In this document: piece after piece, positions 7,705-15,932 of the stretch | Layout: the number at the start of each line of letters is the position of its first letter | Position numbering within the stretch: position 1 is the stretch's first letter | NCBI GenBank assembly: GCA_002338145.1 | Contig: DDHP01000003.1 | Span: forward strand, 1 to 17,711 | Direction: 5' to 3' | DNA: 17,711 nucleotides | Source of the DNA: Deferribacteraceae bacterium UBA1873 | GTDB taxonomy: Bacteria; Chrysiogenota; Deferribacteres; Deferribacterales; Flexistipitaceae | The notes under the pieces: model-generated | What the model was told of the DNA's origin: nothing | The model's database searches: none | What the model saw: only the letters and a program-made list of their open reading frames with translations | Program-made: the position numbers and the translations under genes

Positions 7705-8747
7705 AAATCCACTCCGTTTAGCCTTACAGAAGCATTATCTGTTACCACTCCAATTTCATATAAACTTATTTCTCCGGAAGCATTGAAATTCCGCATTTTT
7801 TCAGCATTTTCCTTCGCTACCACAACAACCATTCCTATACCCATATTAAAAACCTTATAAAGCTCTCTCATCTCACCTTCGTAATATTTCATTATAAAGT
7901 TATAGCACGTGGGGATATCGTACGTATCGGGATATATATCGACACCGAGACCATCGGGCAATATCCTGGGAATATTTTCATAAAAACCACCACCGGTTAT
8001 ATGAGCAAGGCCTTTGACTACCACTCCTGAGTTTACAAGAAAGTTAACATCATCAACATAAATTTTTGTAGGGACAAGAAGACTTTCCCCCAATGTCATT
8101 TTATCGTCAATTTTTTCAGAATAGCTCAACCTTTTGTCTTTTATAATTTTTCGCAGAAGAGAGTAACCGTTACTGTGGAATCCACTAGATGGCATCCCAA
8201 AAACCACATCACCCTTTTCTATATCTTTGCCGTCAATAATAGCAGTTCTATCCACTATACCTACAGAGAAACCTGCAATATCGAAATCACCCGGGTTATA
8301 CATCCCGGGCATTTCAGCTGTTTCTCCGCCGAGAAGAGCAGTACCTGCTATTTCACATCCCCTGGCAATACCTTTGACAACTTCGGTCATGACATCCAAA
8401 TCAAGTTTGGCAGTTGCAAGATAGTCCAAAAAAAACAGGGGTTTTGCCCCTGTAACGACAAGATCGTTAACACACATTGCAACGAGATCGACACCCACCG
8501 AATCGTATTTGTTTAAATCAAGTGCCACTTTCAATTTTGTGCCCACTCCGTCTGTAGAAGAGCACAAAACCGGCTCTTCCATCCCGGCTAACTCTTGCCC
8601 AAGAGCATAAAAACCGGCAAAGCCACCTATTTCAGAAGGGACATTATTGTTAAAAGTTCTTTTTACAAAAGGTTTAATTCTTTTGACAAATTCATTTCCT
8701 GACTCTATATCTACGCCTGAAGACTTATAGTCCATGCTTCTACTCAT
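7701..8747 (-). CDS. purM: phosphoribosylformylglycinamidine cyclo-ligase (AIR synthetase)
   Basis: The 348-residue enzyme closes the imidazole ring, turning FGAM and ATP into AIR, the fifth step of purine synthesis; it works as a cytosolic dimer. Family motifs are intact: DGVGTK at residues 66-71, the NDL segment at 94-96, and GGETAEMPGMY at 140-150. Length is normal. The ATG at 8747 overlaps the end of the acidic response-regulator gene by 8 bases, and GGAG lies close upstream (3 bases). A second ATG at 8735 would give an N-terminus (MDYKSSGVDIESG) closer to the family average, so the true start may be four codons later. Pairing with purN is common; being coupled to a chemosensory operon is not. 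Confidence 0.96.
   Translation of the reverse strand: MSRSMDYKSSGVDIESGNEFVKRIKPFVKRTFNNNVPSEIGGFAGFYALGQELAGMEEPVLCSSTDGVGTKLKVALDLNKYDSVGVDLVAMCVNDLVVTGAKPLFFLDYLATAKLDLDVMTEVVKGIARGCEIAGTALLGGETAEMPGMYNPGDFDIAGFSVGIVDRTAIIDGKDIEKGDVVFGMPSSGFHSNGYSLLRKIIKDKRLSYSEKIDDKMTLGESLLVPTKIYVDDVNFLVNSGVVVKGLAHITGGGFYENIPRILPDGLGVDIYPDTYDIPTCYNFIMKYYEGEMRELYKVFNMGIGMVVVVAKENAEKMRNFNASGEISLYEIGVVTDNASVRLNGVDF
7712..7715 (-). promoter_or_regulatory. ribosome binding site for the TTG start of purN
   Basis: GGAG on the minus strand within the end of purM is 7 bases before the TTG at 7704. Confidence 0.65.
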
Positions 8748-10176
8748 CTTCTCCGCTATTTTCTTTGAGTTTCTCTATCTCTTCGAGGATAAGCTTTTCT
8801 GATAAATCCGGGACCACTTCCCATATAGCCTTTTCAAGATTTTTATACAGCGCCTGCCTGACAGCCTCCTTCAAAAAATCACCGTCCAATACTTTTTCTA
8901 CAGCGCTTTGCACAATATTTTCATCTATCTCAACCTTATATTCTCCAAGAACTTCCCTTAAAGCATCAACGATTGTACCTTTGTCCATATAAATATTTTC
9001 TGTTTTTTCTTCTCCCGGAACTTCATTTTCACCCAAATCCTCAGATTCAAAATCTTTCGCAACATCCTCAAAAGAGATTTCATTAGAAATTTCCGGTATT
9101 TCCTCTTCACCATACGGTTCTTCAATCTCATCGTCGCTCTCTTCTGCCAGATCGGAAAGAGCCTCGCTCAAACCAGCCGTCTCATCCATCTCATCGGATT
9201 CAGTTTCATCTTCATCAGATATACTTTCTTTCTCAAACTCCAGCTCCACTTCTGCATCGGCTTCTACCTCTTGTAAGCCGTCAAAAAACTTATCTAAATT
9301 ATCTCCGCCAATGCCTTCCTCACCAGGTACCCCGGAAGCATCTATACCGAAATCATCTTCAGAACTTTTAACTTCATCAACGATGGATTCCCCTTCTTCT
9401 TCATCTGCATAATCAATATCGTCGTTTTGCTCGCCTTCCTTTTCAGACAACGGCATTTCTGCGCCTGCCTCTGTTTCTTCAGAATATTCTTCAACAGTCG
9501 GGGATTCTGCTTTTGTATCTGATTCATCAAAATCTTCCATTTCCAATGAAGAATCTTCAATTTTATTATCTAATTCGCTTTTTTCGTCTAACACATCTAC
9601 TTCTTCGGATAAATACTCATCATCTCTTTCATCTTCAGGCGTTGAATAGTCAAGATTCTCATTCTCTTCAACCTGTTCGGCGGTCACCGTAGCTTCCTCT
9701 TCAGGTTCAGAGTACTCGGATTGCTTCTCCTCATCTATACTTGCCATCAATTCTTCAATTGCTTCATCCTTTTTATCGGACTCAATTTGCCGGCCAGTTT
9801 CAGCCATATTGTCCTTTGACTGGGAAAAAGCTTCAAGCTTTTCCTCTAAAGAAGTTGAGTTAAAGGGTTTCACGATAAAATCATCTGCACCGGTTTTCTC
9901 AACTGCACTCTCATCCATTTTGTCAAAAGCGCCCACAAGAAGGATTATTTTGACTTCGGGTAGCCCGCCTTTCAATTCTCTTATAAAATCCCGTGTCTTT
10001 ACACCTTCCAGCTTATTATCCAGTAAAATAATATCAGGTTTGCTCTCTTTGATTTTACTCCTGGCATCCTCAGCAGAAAAAACCTTGTTCACGGAATACT
10101 TATCTGTATCCACAGAAAGGTCAATAACCCTATGGATTGTTATACTGTCATCAATTAACAGGATTTTATAACTCAT
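8740..10176 (-). CDS. response-regulator receiver protein with a long acidic linker and conserved C-terminal domain
   Basis: Three parts are visible in 478 residues. Residues 1-120 are a receiver domain with acidic pocket Asp9-Asp10, phospho-acceptor Asp53 and Lys103, but the switch Thr/Ser before Ala83 is replaced by Gly82 (VGAF). Residues about 130-395 are a low-complexity, highly acidic linker; I count 19 Asp/Glu in residues 131-180. Residues 396-478 form a helical C-terminal segment containing AIWEVVPDLSEKLILEEIE, a pattern I associate with receiver proteins of deltaproteobacterial type. No DNA-binding or enzymatic output domain is seen. It overlaps the CheW-like gene by 11 bases, with AGGGG upstream, and purM by 8. 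The layout (atypical receiver, extended disordered tail) recalls polarity proteins such as FrzS and AglZ, but that is analogy only. Confidence 0.82.
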   Translation of the reverse strand: MSYKILLIDDSITIHRVIDLSVDTDKYSVNKVFSAEDARSKIKESKPDIILLDNKLEGVKTRDFIRELKGGLPEVKIILLVGAFDKMDESAVEKTGADDFIVKPFNSTSLEEKLEAFSQSKDNMAETGRQIESDKKDEAIEELMASIDEEKQSEYSEPEEEATVTAEQVEENENLDYSTPEDERDDEYLSEEVDVLDEKSELDNKIEDSSLEMEDFDESDTKAESPTVEEYSEETEAGAEMPLSEKEGEQNDDIDYADEEEGESIVDEVKSSEDDFGIDASGVPGEEGIGGDNLDKFFDGLQEVEADAEVELEFEKESISDEDETESDEMDETAGLSEALSDLAEESDDEIEEPYGEEEIPEISNEISFEDVAKDFESEDLGENEVPGEEKTENIYMDKGTIVDALREVLGEYKVEIDENIVQSAVEKVLDGDFLKEAVRQALYKNLEKAIWEVVPDLSEKLILEEIEKLKENSGEDE

Positions 10177-10531
10177 AAACTGCCCCTATAATTTTTTCTA
10201 CATCTATTAAATAACAGGTTTCATTGTTTTCAGATTTCACAGCTCCTAATATTGGTTTTACCATAAATAATTCTTTTTCAAAAGGAATTATTTTATCTGC
10301 ATTTTCAATTGATTCAACTTTTTCCACCTGAAGAGCAACGATTTTTTCCCCATGTTCAATAAATATTATATCCCCTTTTTCCGTCTTTTCATCAAAAAAA
10401 AGCAAACCAAAATTAACTACCTTAAAATCATCCAACTCTTTCTCAACTTCCTTGTACGGGGCTATGTGTAAAACATTTTTAATGTCAACAAGAAATTTGT
10501 AATTTTTCTCTCTAAGCGTTAGCCCTTTCAA
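10166..10531 (-). CDS. short divergent CheW-like protein
   Basis: A 121-residue protein with alternating beta strands that fits a reduced CheW/CheA-P5 fold: FLVDIKNVLHIAPY at about 13-26 matches the first conserved CheW strand-helix, and IIFIEHGEKIVALQVEKVESI (55-75) followed by LIDVEKI near the end matches the later core. The usual NLRG loop of CheW is not recognisable, so receptor or kinase contacts may differ. The start is TTG at 10531, inside the last codons of cheA (20-base overlap), with GGGAG (10538-10542) 6 bases upstream; no ATG or GTG exists near the N-terminus. It could be a docking protein for the CheA-REC kinase or for the acidic regulator encoded next, whose gene it overlaps by 11 bases. 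Assignment rests on fold pattern and context. Confidence 0.6.
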   Translation of the reverse strand: MKGLTLREKNYKFLVDIKNVLHIAPYKEVEKELDDFKVVNFGLLFFDEKTEKGDIIFIEHGEKIVALQVEKVESIENADKIIPFEKELFMVKPILGAVKSENNETCYLIDVEKIIGAVYEL

Positions 10532-12896
10532 TCATTACTCCCTTGACTTTTTCCATAATCGATTGTTCGCGTATCGGTTTTATTATAAAATCATTGGCTC
10601 CGAGTTCCATTGCCTTCATTCTGTGCTTTTCTGTTGCCCTGGATGTTAATACAAAAATATGCGTTAGGTTATCCCCTTTAATTGTTCTGATGTGCTCTAT
10701 AAGCTCATAACCGTTCATGGAAGGCATTTCGAGATCTGTAATTACCAAATCATAACGTTTGGTTTCGAGCTTTCTCAGTGCATCCACACCGTCCACAGCT
10801 TCGTCGACATAGTATTCGTCCGAAAGCAGCTTCGCCAAATATTTTCTGACACTGATAGAATCATCCACAATAAGAATACTGTTGGAGATATAATTGATGC
10901 CTTTTGTTTTTTTCTCAGGGCCGGTGTCCCTTTTATAAGTAATAGTACCACTTTTTGTTTCCATAAGTTTTATCGTATCGATAATAAATCTTACTTCTCC
11001 CTGAGGCCCTATATTTGCACCCGCAAAGTAAGACAGACCGCTGAGAAAACTGCCCATTTTTTTGGTAACGGCTGTTTCTCTGCCAATAAGCCCATCAACA
11101 GTCAGTATGTAACTTTTTCGTGGGCCGTCTACAAGTATTCCAATATCTCCCTCTTTGAAACTTGCCAGGGACGTCTGTTTAATAAGTGTTCCCAAATCGT
11201 GAATTTCATAGATATCACCACGAACCTCATAGAAATAATGGTTTCCTATTTTTCTGATTTCGTCCGGATGAATTTCAAACGTTTCATGAACACCTATAAT
11301 AGGAATTGAAAACAACTGTTTATTTTCTTTTAAAACAAGGTAATCCGCTATTAAAAGTGTAATAGGAACATTTAATATAAATGTGGTACCTTTGCCCTTT
11401 TCACTGTTTACATAGATTGAGCCCCCCAAAGATTCAATCTTTTTCTTCACAGCATCAAGCCCAACCCCTCTGCCGGACACATCACCGGCATCAGTCTTTG
11501 TGGAAAAACCTGGGTGGAATATTAAATCCATTACTTTATCAGCTCTTATATTATCTGCATCATATCTGGCTAAAATACCCAGTTCAACAGCTTTGTCCTT
11601 CAACTTTACCGAATCTATACCTGCTCCGTCATCGGATATTTCAAACACGATTATATTACTCTCTCTGCTTGCACTCAGATTAATTACGCCTTCTTCGTTT
11701 TTGCCGTATTTTCTCCTTGTTTCTCTGTCTTCAATACCATGGGATACAGCATTGCGGATAATGTGGATAATTACTTCATTGAGGGCGTCAATAAGGGATT
11801 TGTCAAGTTCAATATTTTCACCGGATAGGTTAATATTCACCAACTTATTTTCAGAAATTGAAGCAGTTCTTGCCGTCCTGAGTGCAATATTAAAAAGCCT
11901 ATCCACAGGAACCATTCTGATATCTGTAAGATTTCTCTGAAGGGAATCTGTGATTTTTCCTATATAATCTGTTTCCTCGGTAAAGTAAGCAAAATTAGTG
12001 AGTATATCGCTGATAATTGTTACAATATCATTGCCAATTTCCGCCAATCTTCTGGAAAAGATGTTAAAGTCATCGTACCTGTCGAACTCTATTTCACTGA
12101 AATCTGCAAATGTTGGATCTTCAGTAGTGATTATTTCCCTAAAATTTTCCGTAGAATATGCATATTTCTCCTCAAACTCTTTAATGATATCCATAAGCCT
12201 GTTTTTGGTATATTCTAGGTCTACGCCAAGGTCTCTAAGCGCATGTACCCTGTCCTCCTGTTTGTTTTTGTTGGTAATCAGTTCTCCGACAAGATTTAAC
12301 AGGTTATCCAGTCTCTCCAGGCGAATCCTAATAAACTCATCTGAATATGAGGTGTCTAAAGTTGTATTGTATTTTTCATCCGCCTTTTCAAGGATTGCTT
12401 TTCTCGTTGTAGACTCTTCGCTTTCGGTTTTTTCCTTTTGCTCCTCAGTCAGTTCTGAACGTTCTGCATCTATTTCTTCTGTTTGTTCCTCATATTTTTG
12501 CTGCTTATGCTCAAAAGATATATTGTCTTTTAACATCGTCTCGAAATCATCCGTTTCCTGTTCGTTGAGATCTCGTTTGTTTTGATTAATTAACCCATTG
12601 AATTTTTCCACAAAATCAAGGAGAAAAGTCACAAGCTTGGCATCCGGAGTAATCTCTCCTTTTCTGAGCTCATCAAGAATATCTTCCAGTGAATGTGCAA
12701 TATGAGCAACATTCCTAAAACCAACCATTGCTGCTGAGCCTTTAACTGTATGAGAACTCCTGAAAAGTTCATCGATCACAGACCAATTCCCCGGATCCCG
12801 CTCAAGCACAAGGAGGCCATTTAGTATGGCCTCAAAGTGCTCTGCACTCTCCATCAGAAAGAAATCCACAAGTTCTTTTTTGTTTATTTTAGCCAT
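10512..12896 (-). CDS. cheA: hybrid chemotaxis histidine kinase CheA-REC (Pil-Chp/Frz type)
   Basis: The 794-residue kinase autophosphorylates and passes phosphate to response regulators in receptor arrays. Order: P1 Hpt domain with His49 (HTVKGSAAMVGF); a Glu/Lys-rich linker (about 130-175) in place of P2; P3 dimerisation helices from about 187, with roughly 110 extra residues between LVGELIT and DIRMVPV; P4 ATPase with N-box HIIRNAVSHGIE (Asn382), DDGAGI (422-427) and GRGVGL (475-480); P5 CheW-like regulatory domain (about 510-645); and a C-terminal receiver (672-790) with Asp678-679, phospho-acceptor Asp721, Thr751 and Lys773. All catalytic residues are intact. A fused receiver and long P3 region are features of ChpA/PilL/FrzE-like kinases rather than flagellar CheA. 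It begins 2 bases after the chemoreceptor stop with only a weak ribosome site, suggesting translational coupling. Confidence 0.95.
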   Translation of the reverse strand: MAKINKKELVDFFLMESAEHFEAILNGLLVLERDPGNWSVIDELFRSSHTVKGSAAMVGFRNVAHIAHSLEDILDELRKGEITPDAKLVTFLLDFVEKFNGLINQNKRDLNEQETDDFETMLKDNISFEHKQQKYEEQTEEIDAERSELTEEQKEKTESEESTTRKAILEKADEKYNTTLDTSYSDEFIRIRLERLDNLLNLVGELITNKNKQEDRVHALRDLGVDLEYTKNRLMDIIKEFEEKYAYSTENFREIITTEDPTFADFSEIEFDRYDDFNIFSRRLAEIGNDIVTIISDILTNFAYFTEETDYIGKITDSLQRNLTDIRMVPVDRLFNIALRTARTASISENKLVNINLSGENIELDKSLIDALNEVIIHIIRNAVSHGIEDRETRRKYGKNEEGVINLSASRESNIIVFEISDDGAGIDSVKLKDKAVELGILARYDADNIRADKVMDLIFHPGFSTKTDAGDVSGRGVGLDAVKKKIESLGGSIYVNSEKGKGTTFILNVPITLLIADYLVLKENKQLFSIPIIGVHETFEIHPDEIRKIGNHYFYEVRGDIYEIHDLGTLIKQTSLASFKEGDIGILVDGPRKSYILTVDGLIGRETAVTKKMGSFLSGLSYFAGANIGPQGEVRFIIDTIKLMETKSGTITYKRDTGPEKKTKGINYISNSILIVDDSISVRKYLAKLLSDEYYVDEAVDGVDALRKLETKRYDLVITDLEMPSMNGYELIEHIRTIKGDNLTHIFVLTSRATEKHRMKAMELGANDFIIKPIREQSIMEKVKGVMIERANA
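10538..10542 (-). promoter_or_regulatory. ribosome binding site for the TTG start of the CheW-like gene
   Basis: GGGAG on the minus strand, inside the 3' end of cheA, is 6 bases before TTG at 10531. It is the main evidence that the short CheW-like gene is translated from a TTG. Confidence 0.65.
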
Positions 12897-12898
12897 AA

Positions 12899-15070
12899 TT
12901 ACACTTTAAATTTATTAACAGCCTCTTTGAACATGTCCGCAAGCTGGGACAGTGTTGAGACAGTCATATTAGTCTTTTTAACGTCTTCAGATGTAGTTTC
13001 GGAAATTTTTCTGACTCTCTCTATACCTTCTGCAACTTCTTCAGCTTCATTGTATTGTTTTTCAATCTCTCTATATATACTGTTGATAGAGTTTTTGGCA
13101 TTATCCAAAGATTCATTAATTGTTTTCAGAGATTCACCGGTGTTTTCAGCCATATCCGTACTCTTTTCAACATTAACAGTACTTTCTTCAACAAGTTTGA
13201 CGGTATCAGCGGTTTCAGTCTGAATCCCTTTAATCAGGTCGGCAATTTCTTTCGTAGCAGTATTACTTCTTTCCGCCAGCTTTCTGATTTCATCGGCAAC
13301 AACAGCAAAACCATGTCCGTATTCACCTGCTCTTGCAGCCTCAATAGCTGCGTTTAAAGCAAGAAGGTTTGTCTGGTTGGAAATATCACTAATAACATCG
13401 GTGATTTCCCCGATTTCCATTGATCTTTCACCAAGTGTCTTAACTTTTTTACTGGCCAGTTGAGAATATCTTCTAACACTAAACATAGACTCAATTGTTT
13501 CATCAATAACTGATTTACCTTCCTGAGCCATATTAGCGGCATTTTCAGTAACATTAACAGTTTCCTGAGCTTTGTCGGCAATTTCTCTACTCAATGACCG
13601 GAATAACTGCATTTTTTCGTTAATGGACTCAAGTTCGTTAATCTGAGTTGCAGCACCTTCACTGGTCTTTTCTGCCGATTGCAAAAGTTCTTCGGTAGCA
13701 CCAACAATTGAATCACCGGCATTTTTAATATCCTCAATAAGTTCTTTCATGCTTTCGGTCATCATATTAAAGGCATCCGCTACAGAACCAAGTTCATCTG
13801 CAGTAACTTCAGCCTCAACAGTTAAGTCACCTTCGGCTGCATCCGAAACTGTATCCATCAATCTAACAATCTGTCTCTGCATTCTCTGGCGGTCATCTTC
13901 TGTCTGTATATATCCGGAAATCCTGTCAAGCATTTCATTAAAACCCTGGACGAGACCACCCAGCTGATCGTTTCTTTCGGCACCTGTTTGCACCCTGACT
14001 TCATAATTACCGTCTCTTACCTGTTGCATACTTTTTGACAGGTCAAAAACTGGCGAAAACAGTTTACGAAAACCAAAGTACGAAATAATAGTCAAAACCA
14101 AAGCAATTAAAGCGGTTATACCTATAGAATAAGTACGTGCCTGATGAAGGCCCTGCAGCATATATTGCTTATCTTTCAAAAAACCTACAACCATTCTGAA
14201 ATTTCTATAATAAACCGTATTGAAGGAAGCAAGATAGACATTTTCGTTAAAAGTGATTTCAGTTTCAAAAGCTTCTTTTTCCGGTATTTTTTCACTGATT
14301 TTATTGTAAATCTGGTCAAGGTTTTTGTTTTCTGAAGGTATAATCTCCGAATTGTTTACCAGAGGTGACATCAAAAGATTGCCTTCCATGTCATAGACTA
14401 CTGTAAAACCACGATTTTCAATACTATTTTCACCTTCATGGCAGCTGGAGCAGTCTTTCCTGGCTGGCTCGTGAAATTTATGTTTTGTAAATTCCCTGTT
14501 GGCATATGAAAGCAGATAATCCCCGCTTGCCAAAATTGCAATATTGCCAACCTTGTCACCATTATATGTTAAAGGAGTATAATAGATAACATAAGGCAAG
14601 TCCTTGGTTAGATATGGCTCAAAAAATATTTCGCCCGCCTCAAGTGTTTCAGAGGGCATAATAATCTTTTTAAAGTTAGGCATCTGTTGGCTAAATCTTT
14701 TATAATATGTCAATGCGTTACTGTTTTCATCAAGAATTGCAGCACCTTCAATAATCTCAGATTCAGTAACAAGTTCTTCAAGAAAGCGGGAGCTTTGGAC
14801 CATATTCCCTTTCCTGGCAACTTCCTCCCCCAGAAAGGGAATAAGGGAAATGGTTTTAAGCCTTCTCTCAAAACTTTCATCGTGCTCGTGCAAAGCATCA
14901 CCAAAGTTTCCAATACGTGTGGTAATATCGTCATAAATGTTGTTGATTGTGCCTGTTTTTGACCGGTTGTAAACAAGCACCGCCCCAAGAGTAGCTGCAA
15001 TAAAAATACCCAGGATAACCACAACCAGAATTTTTAGTTCAAGTGTTGTTTTAGAGGTTTTTTCTGCCAT
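12899..15070 (-). CDS. methyl-accepting chemotaxis protein with a periplasmic c-type haem double-Cache-like sensor
   Basis: The 723-residue receptor has a membrane segment at 12-34, a periplasmic region of about 280 residues, a second membrane segment at 313-333, a HAMP domain (about 334-386), a second HAMP (about 408-445, AEGDLTVEAEVTADELGSVA) and a long signalling coiled coil with the conserved hairpin tip at about 560-590. The periplasmic region looks like two Cache/PAS-like halves (about 105-190 and 220-300). Between them is CSSCH, residues 207-211 (14438-14452), a c-type haem attachment site; His198 and His200 are nearby candidate distal ligands. Haem-c chemoreceptors are known in Geobacter. 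No CheR-binding pentapeptide ends the protein. An AAGGAG site is 6 bases from the ATG. It presumably feeds the adjacent CheA-REC; the cue (oxygen, NO, redox state) is inferred. Confidence 0.93.
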   Translation of the reverse strand: MAEKTSKTTLELKILVVVILGIFIAATLGAVLVYNRSKTGTINNIYDDITTRIGNFGDALHEHDESFERRLKTISLIPFLGEEVARKGNMVQSSRFLEELVTESEIIEGAAILDENSNALTYYKRFSQQMPNFKKIIMPSETLEAGEIFFEPYLTKDLPYVIYYTPLTYNGDKVGNIAILASGDYLLSYANREFTKHKFHEPARKDCSSCHEGENSIENRGFTVVYDMEGNLLMSPLVNNSEIIPSENKNLDQIYNKISEKIPEKEAFETEITFNENVYLASFNTVYYRNFRMVVGFLKDKQYMLQGLHQARTYSIGITALIALVLTIISYFGFRKLFSPVFDLSKSMQQVRDGNYEVRVQTGAERNDQLGGLVQGFNEMLDRISGYIQTEDDRQRMQRQIVRLMDTVSDAAEGDLTVEAEVTADELGSVADAFNMMTESMKELIEDIKNAGDSIVGATEELLQSAEKTSEGAATQINELESINEKMQLFRSLSREIADKAQETVNVTENAANMAQEGKSVIDETIESMFSVRRYSQLASKKVKTLGERSMEIGEITDVISDISNQTNLLALNAAIEAARAGEYGHGFAVVADEIRKLAERSNTATKEIADLIKGIQTETADTVKLVEESTVNVEKSTDMAENTGESLKTINESLDNAKNSINSIYREIEKQYNEAEEVAEGIERVRKISETTSEDVKKTNMTVSTLSQLADMFKEAVNKFKV

Positions 15071-15083
15071 AAGGTTCTCCTTG

Positions 15084-15560
15084 TTAGTTCGTTCTAAAAT
15101 GAAAAAAAACTTTACTTATATCCAGAACTCCATATGATTTTTCATCTATGTTAATAAATCCGGAAAAAAGACCCTCCGCCTCTTTATCGGCATAGTCCTG
15201 TTCTCTGACGTTTATTATTTGGGCTGCCTCATCAACTAACAGGCCGATATATTCATTTTCAGTTTCTGTAATAACATATCTGCTTAAATCTGTTTTCCTC
15301 ACAGTGTCAATTCCAAACTCTACTCTGATGTCAATTATGGGTACTATTTCACTTCTCAGATTAACTACGCCCAACACATGGTCTCCGGTACCGGGGACAC
15401 TTTCAATTGTTTTATCCAGGTCAATAATTTCCTTGATTTCTCTAACATTAATCAGAAACGAATAGTCACTCAGTTTACATAACAGGTACCTGGCAACAAT
15501 CCGTTCTTCAGGATCTTCAATTTCTCCTTTAACTTTTTTAAGAAGTTGGTCTTTTAGCAA
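15084..15560 (-). CDS. cheW: CheW/PilI coupling protein
   Basis: The 158-residue protein has a CheW domain from about residue 20 to the end, linking chemoreceptor to kinase. HVLGVVNLRSEIVPIIDIR (61-79) matches the core CheW motif, with Ser70 in place of the usual Gly of NLRG; the second half, EYIGLLVDEAAQIINV (103-118), is also typical. The start is TTG at 15560, within the last codons of the preceding regulator (7-base overlap), with AAGGA (15570-15574) 9 bases upstream; no ATG or GTG is available in the N-terminal region. It lies between a PilH-like regulator and the chemoreceptor, the position of pilI in Pil-Chp clusters. Confidence 0.93.
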   Translation of the reverse strand: MLKDQLLKKVKGEIEDPEERIVARYLLCKLSDYSFLINVREIKEIIDLDKTIESVPGTGDHVLGVVNLRSEIVPIIDIRVEFGIDTVRKTDLSRYVITETENEYIGLLVDEAAQIINVREQDYADKEAEGLFSGFINIDEKSYGVLDISKVFFHFRTN

Positions 15561-15919
15561 TTTAACAGATCCTTAACAGTTTTTACCATTTCATCCATTT
15601 CAAAAGGTTTAACTAAATATTCGTCAGCCCCTTGTTTTTTACCCCAGAATTTGTCACTTTCCTGATCTTTAGATGTAACAATCACAACCGGAGTGTCTTT
15701 CAGGTTCTCGTCTTTCTTAACCTGCCTGCATATCTGATATCCATTTTTGCCGGGCATAATTATGTCCAAAATTATGCAATCAAAGCTATCTCTTTTAATT
15801 GCATCCAACGCTTCATCTCCGTCTTTCGCTTCTGTAACGTCAAAACCGGCACTTTTCAAAGCGCTTGACATCATTTCGCGCTCTGTGGAACTGTCATCTG
15901 CTAATAATACTTTTACCAT
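15554..15919 (-). CDS. single-domain response regulator, CheY/PilH-like
   Basis: The 121-residue protein is only a receiver domain, with Asp8-Asp9, phospho-acceptor Asp52, Thr82 and Lys104 all present. The stretch KDQESDKFWGKKQGADEY (84-101) resembles the pattern in PilG/PilH regulators of type IV pilus chemosensory systems rather than flagellar CheY. The ATG at 15919 is chosen: AGGGG (15928-15932) is 8 bases upstream of it, but only 1 base from the nearby in-frame GTG at 15928 that would add MCK. It follows the PatA-like gene after 12 bases and overlaps cheW by 7. It is the probable diffusible phosphate acceptor or sink for CheA-REC. Confidence 0.93.
   Translation of the reverse strand: MVKVLLADDSSTEREMMSSALKSAGFDVTEAKDGDEALDAIKRDSFDCIILDIIMPGKNGYQICRQVKKDENLKDTPVVIVTSKDQESDKFWGKKQGADEYLVKPFEMDEMVKTVKDLLNC
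15570..15574 (-). promoter_or_regulatory. ribosome binding site for the TTG start of cheW
   Basis: AAGGA on the minus strand, in the last codons of the PilH-like gene, is 9 bases before the TTG at 15560. Confidence 0.65.
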
Positions 15920-15927
15920 TTTACACA

Positions 15928-15932
15928 CCCCT
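15928..15932 (-). promoter_or_regulatory. ribosome binding site that fixes the PilH-like gene start
   Basis: AGGGG on the minus strand is 8 bases before the ATG at 15919 and immediately next to the in-frame GTG at 15928, ruling the GTG out in practice. Confidence 0.7.

Noticed and set aside
10692..11309. 205-residue open frame on the plus strand
   Set aside because: Antisense to conserved CheA P5 and receiver sequence, with no ribosome site or recognisable domain.
11998..12585. 195-residue Ser-rich open frame on the plus strand
   Set aside because: A mirror of the charged and helical cheA codons on the other strand; low complexity, no domain.
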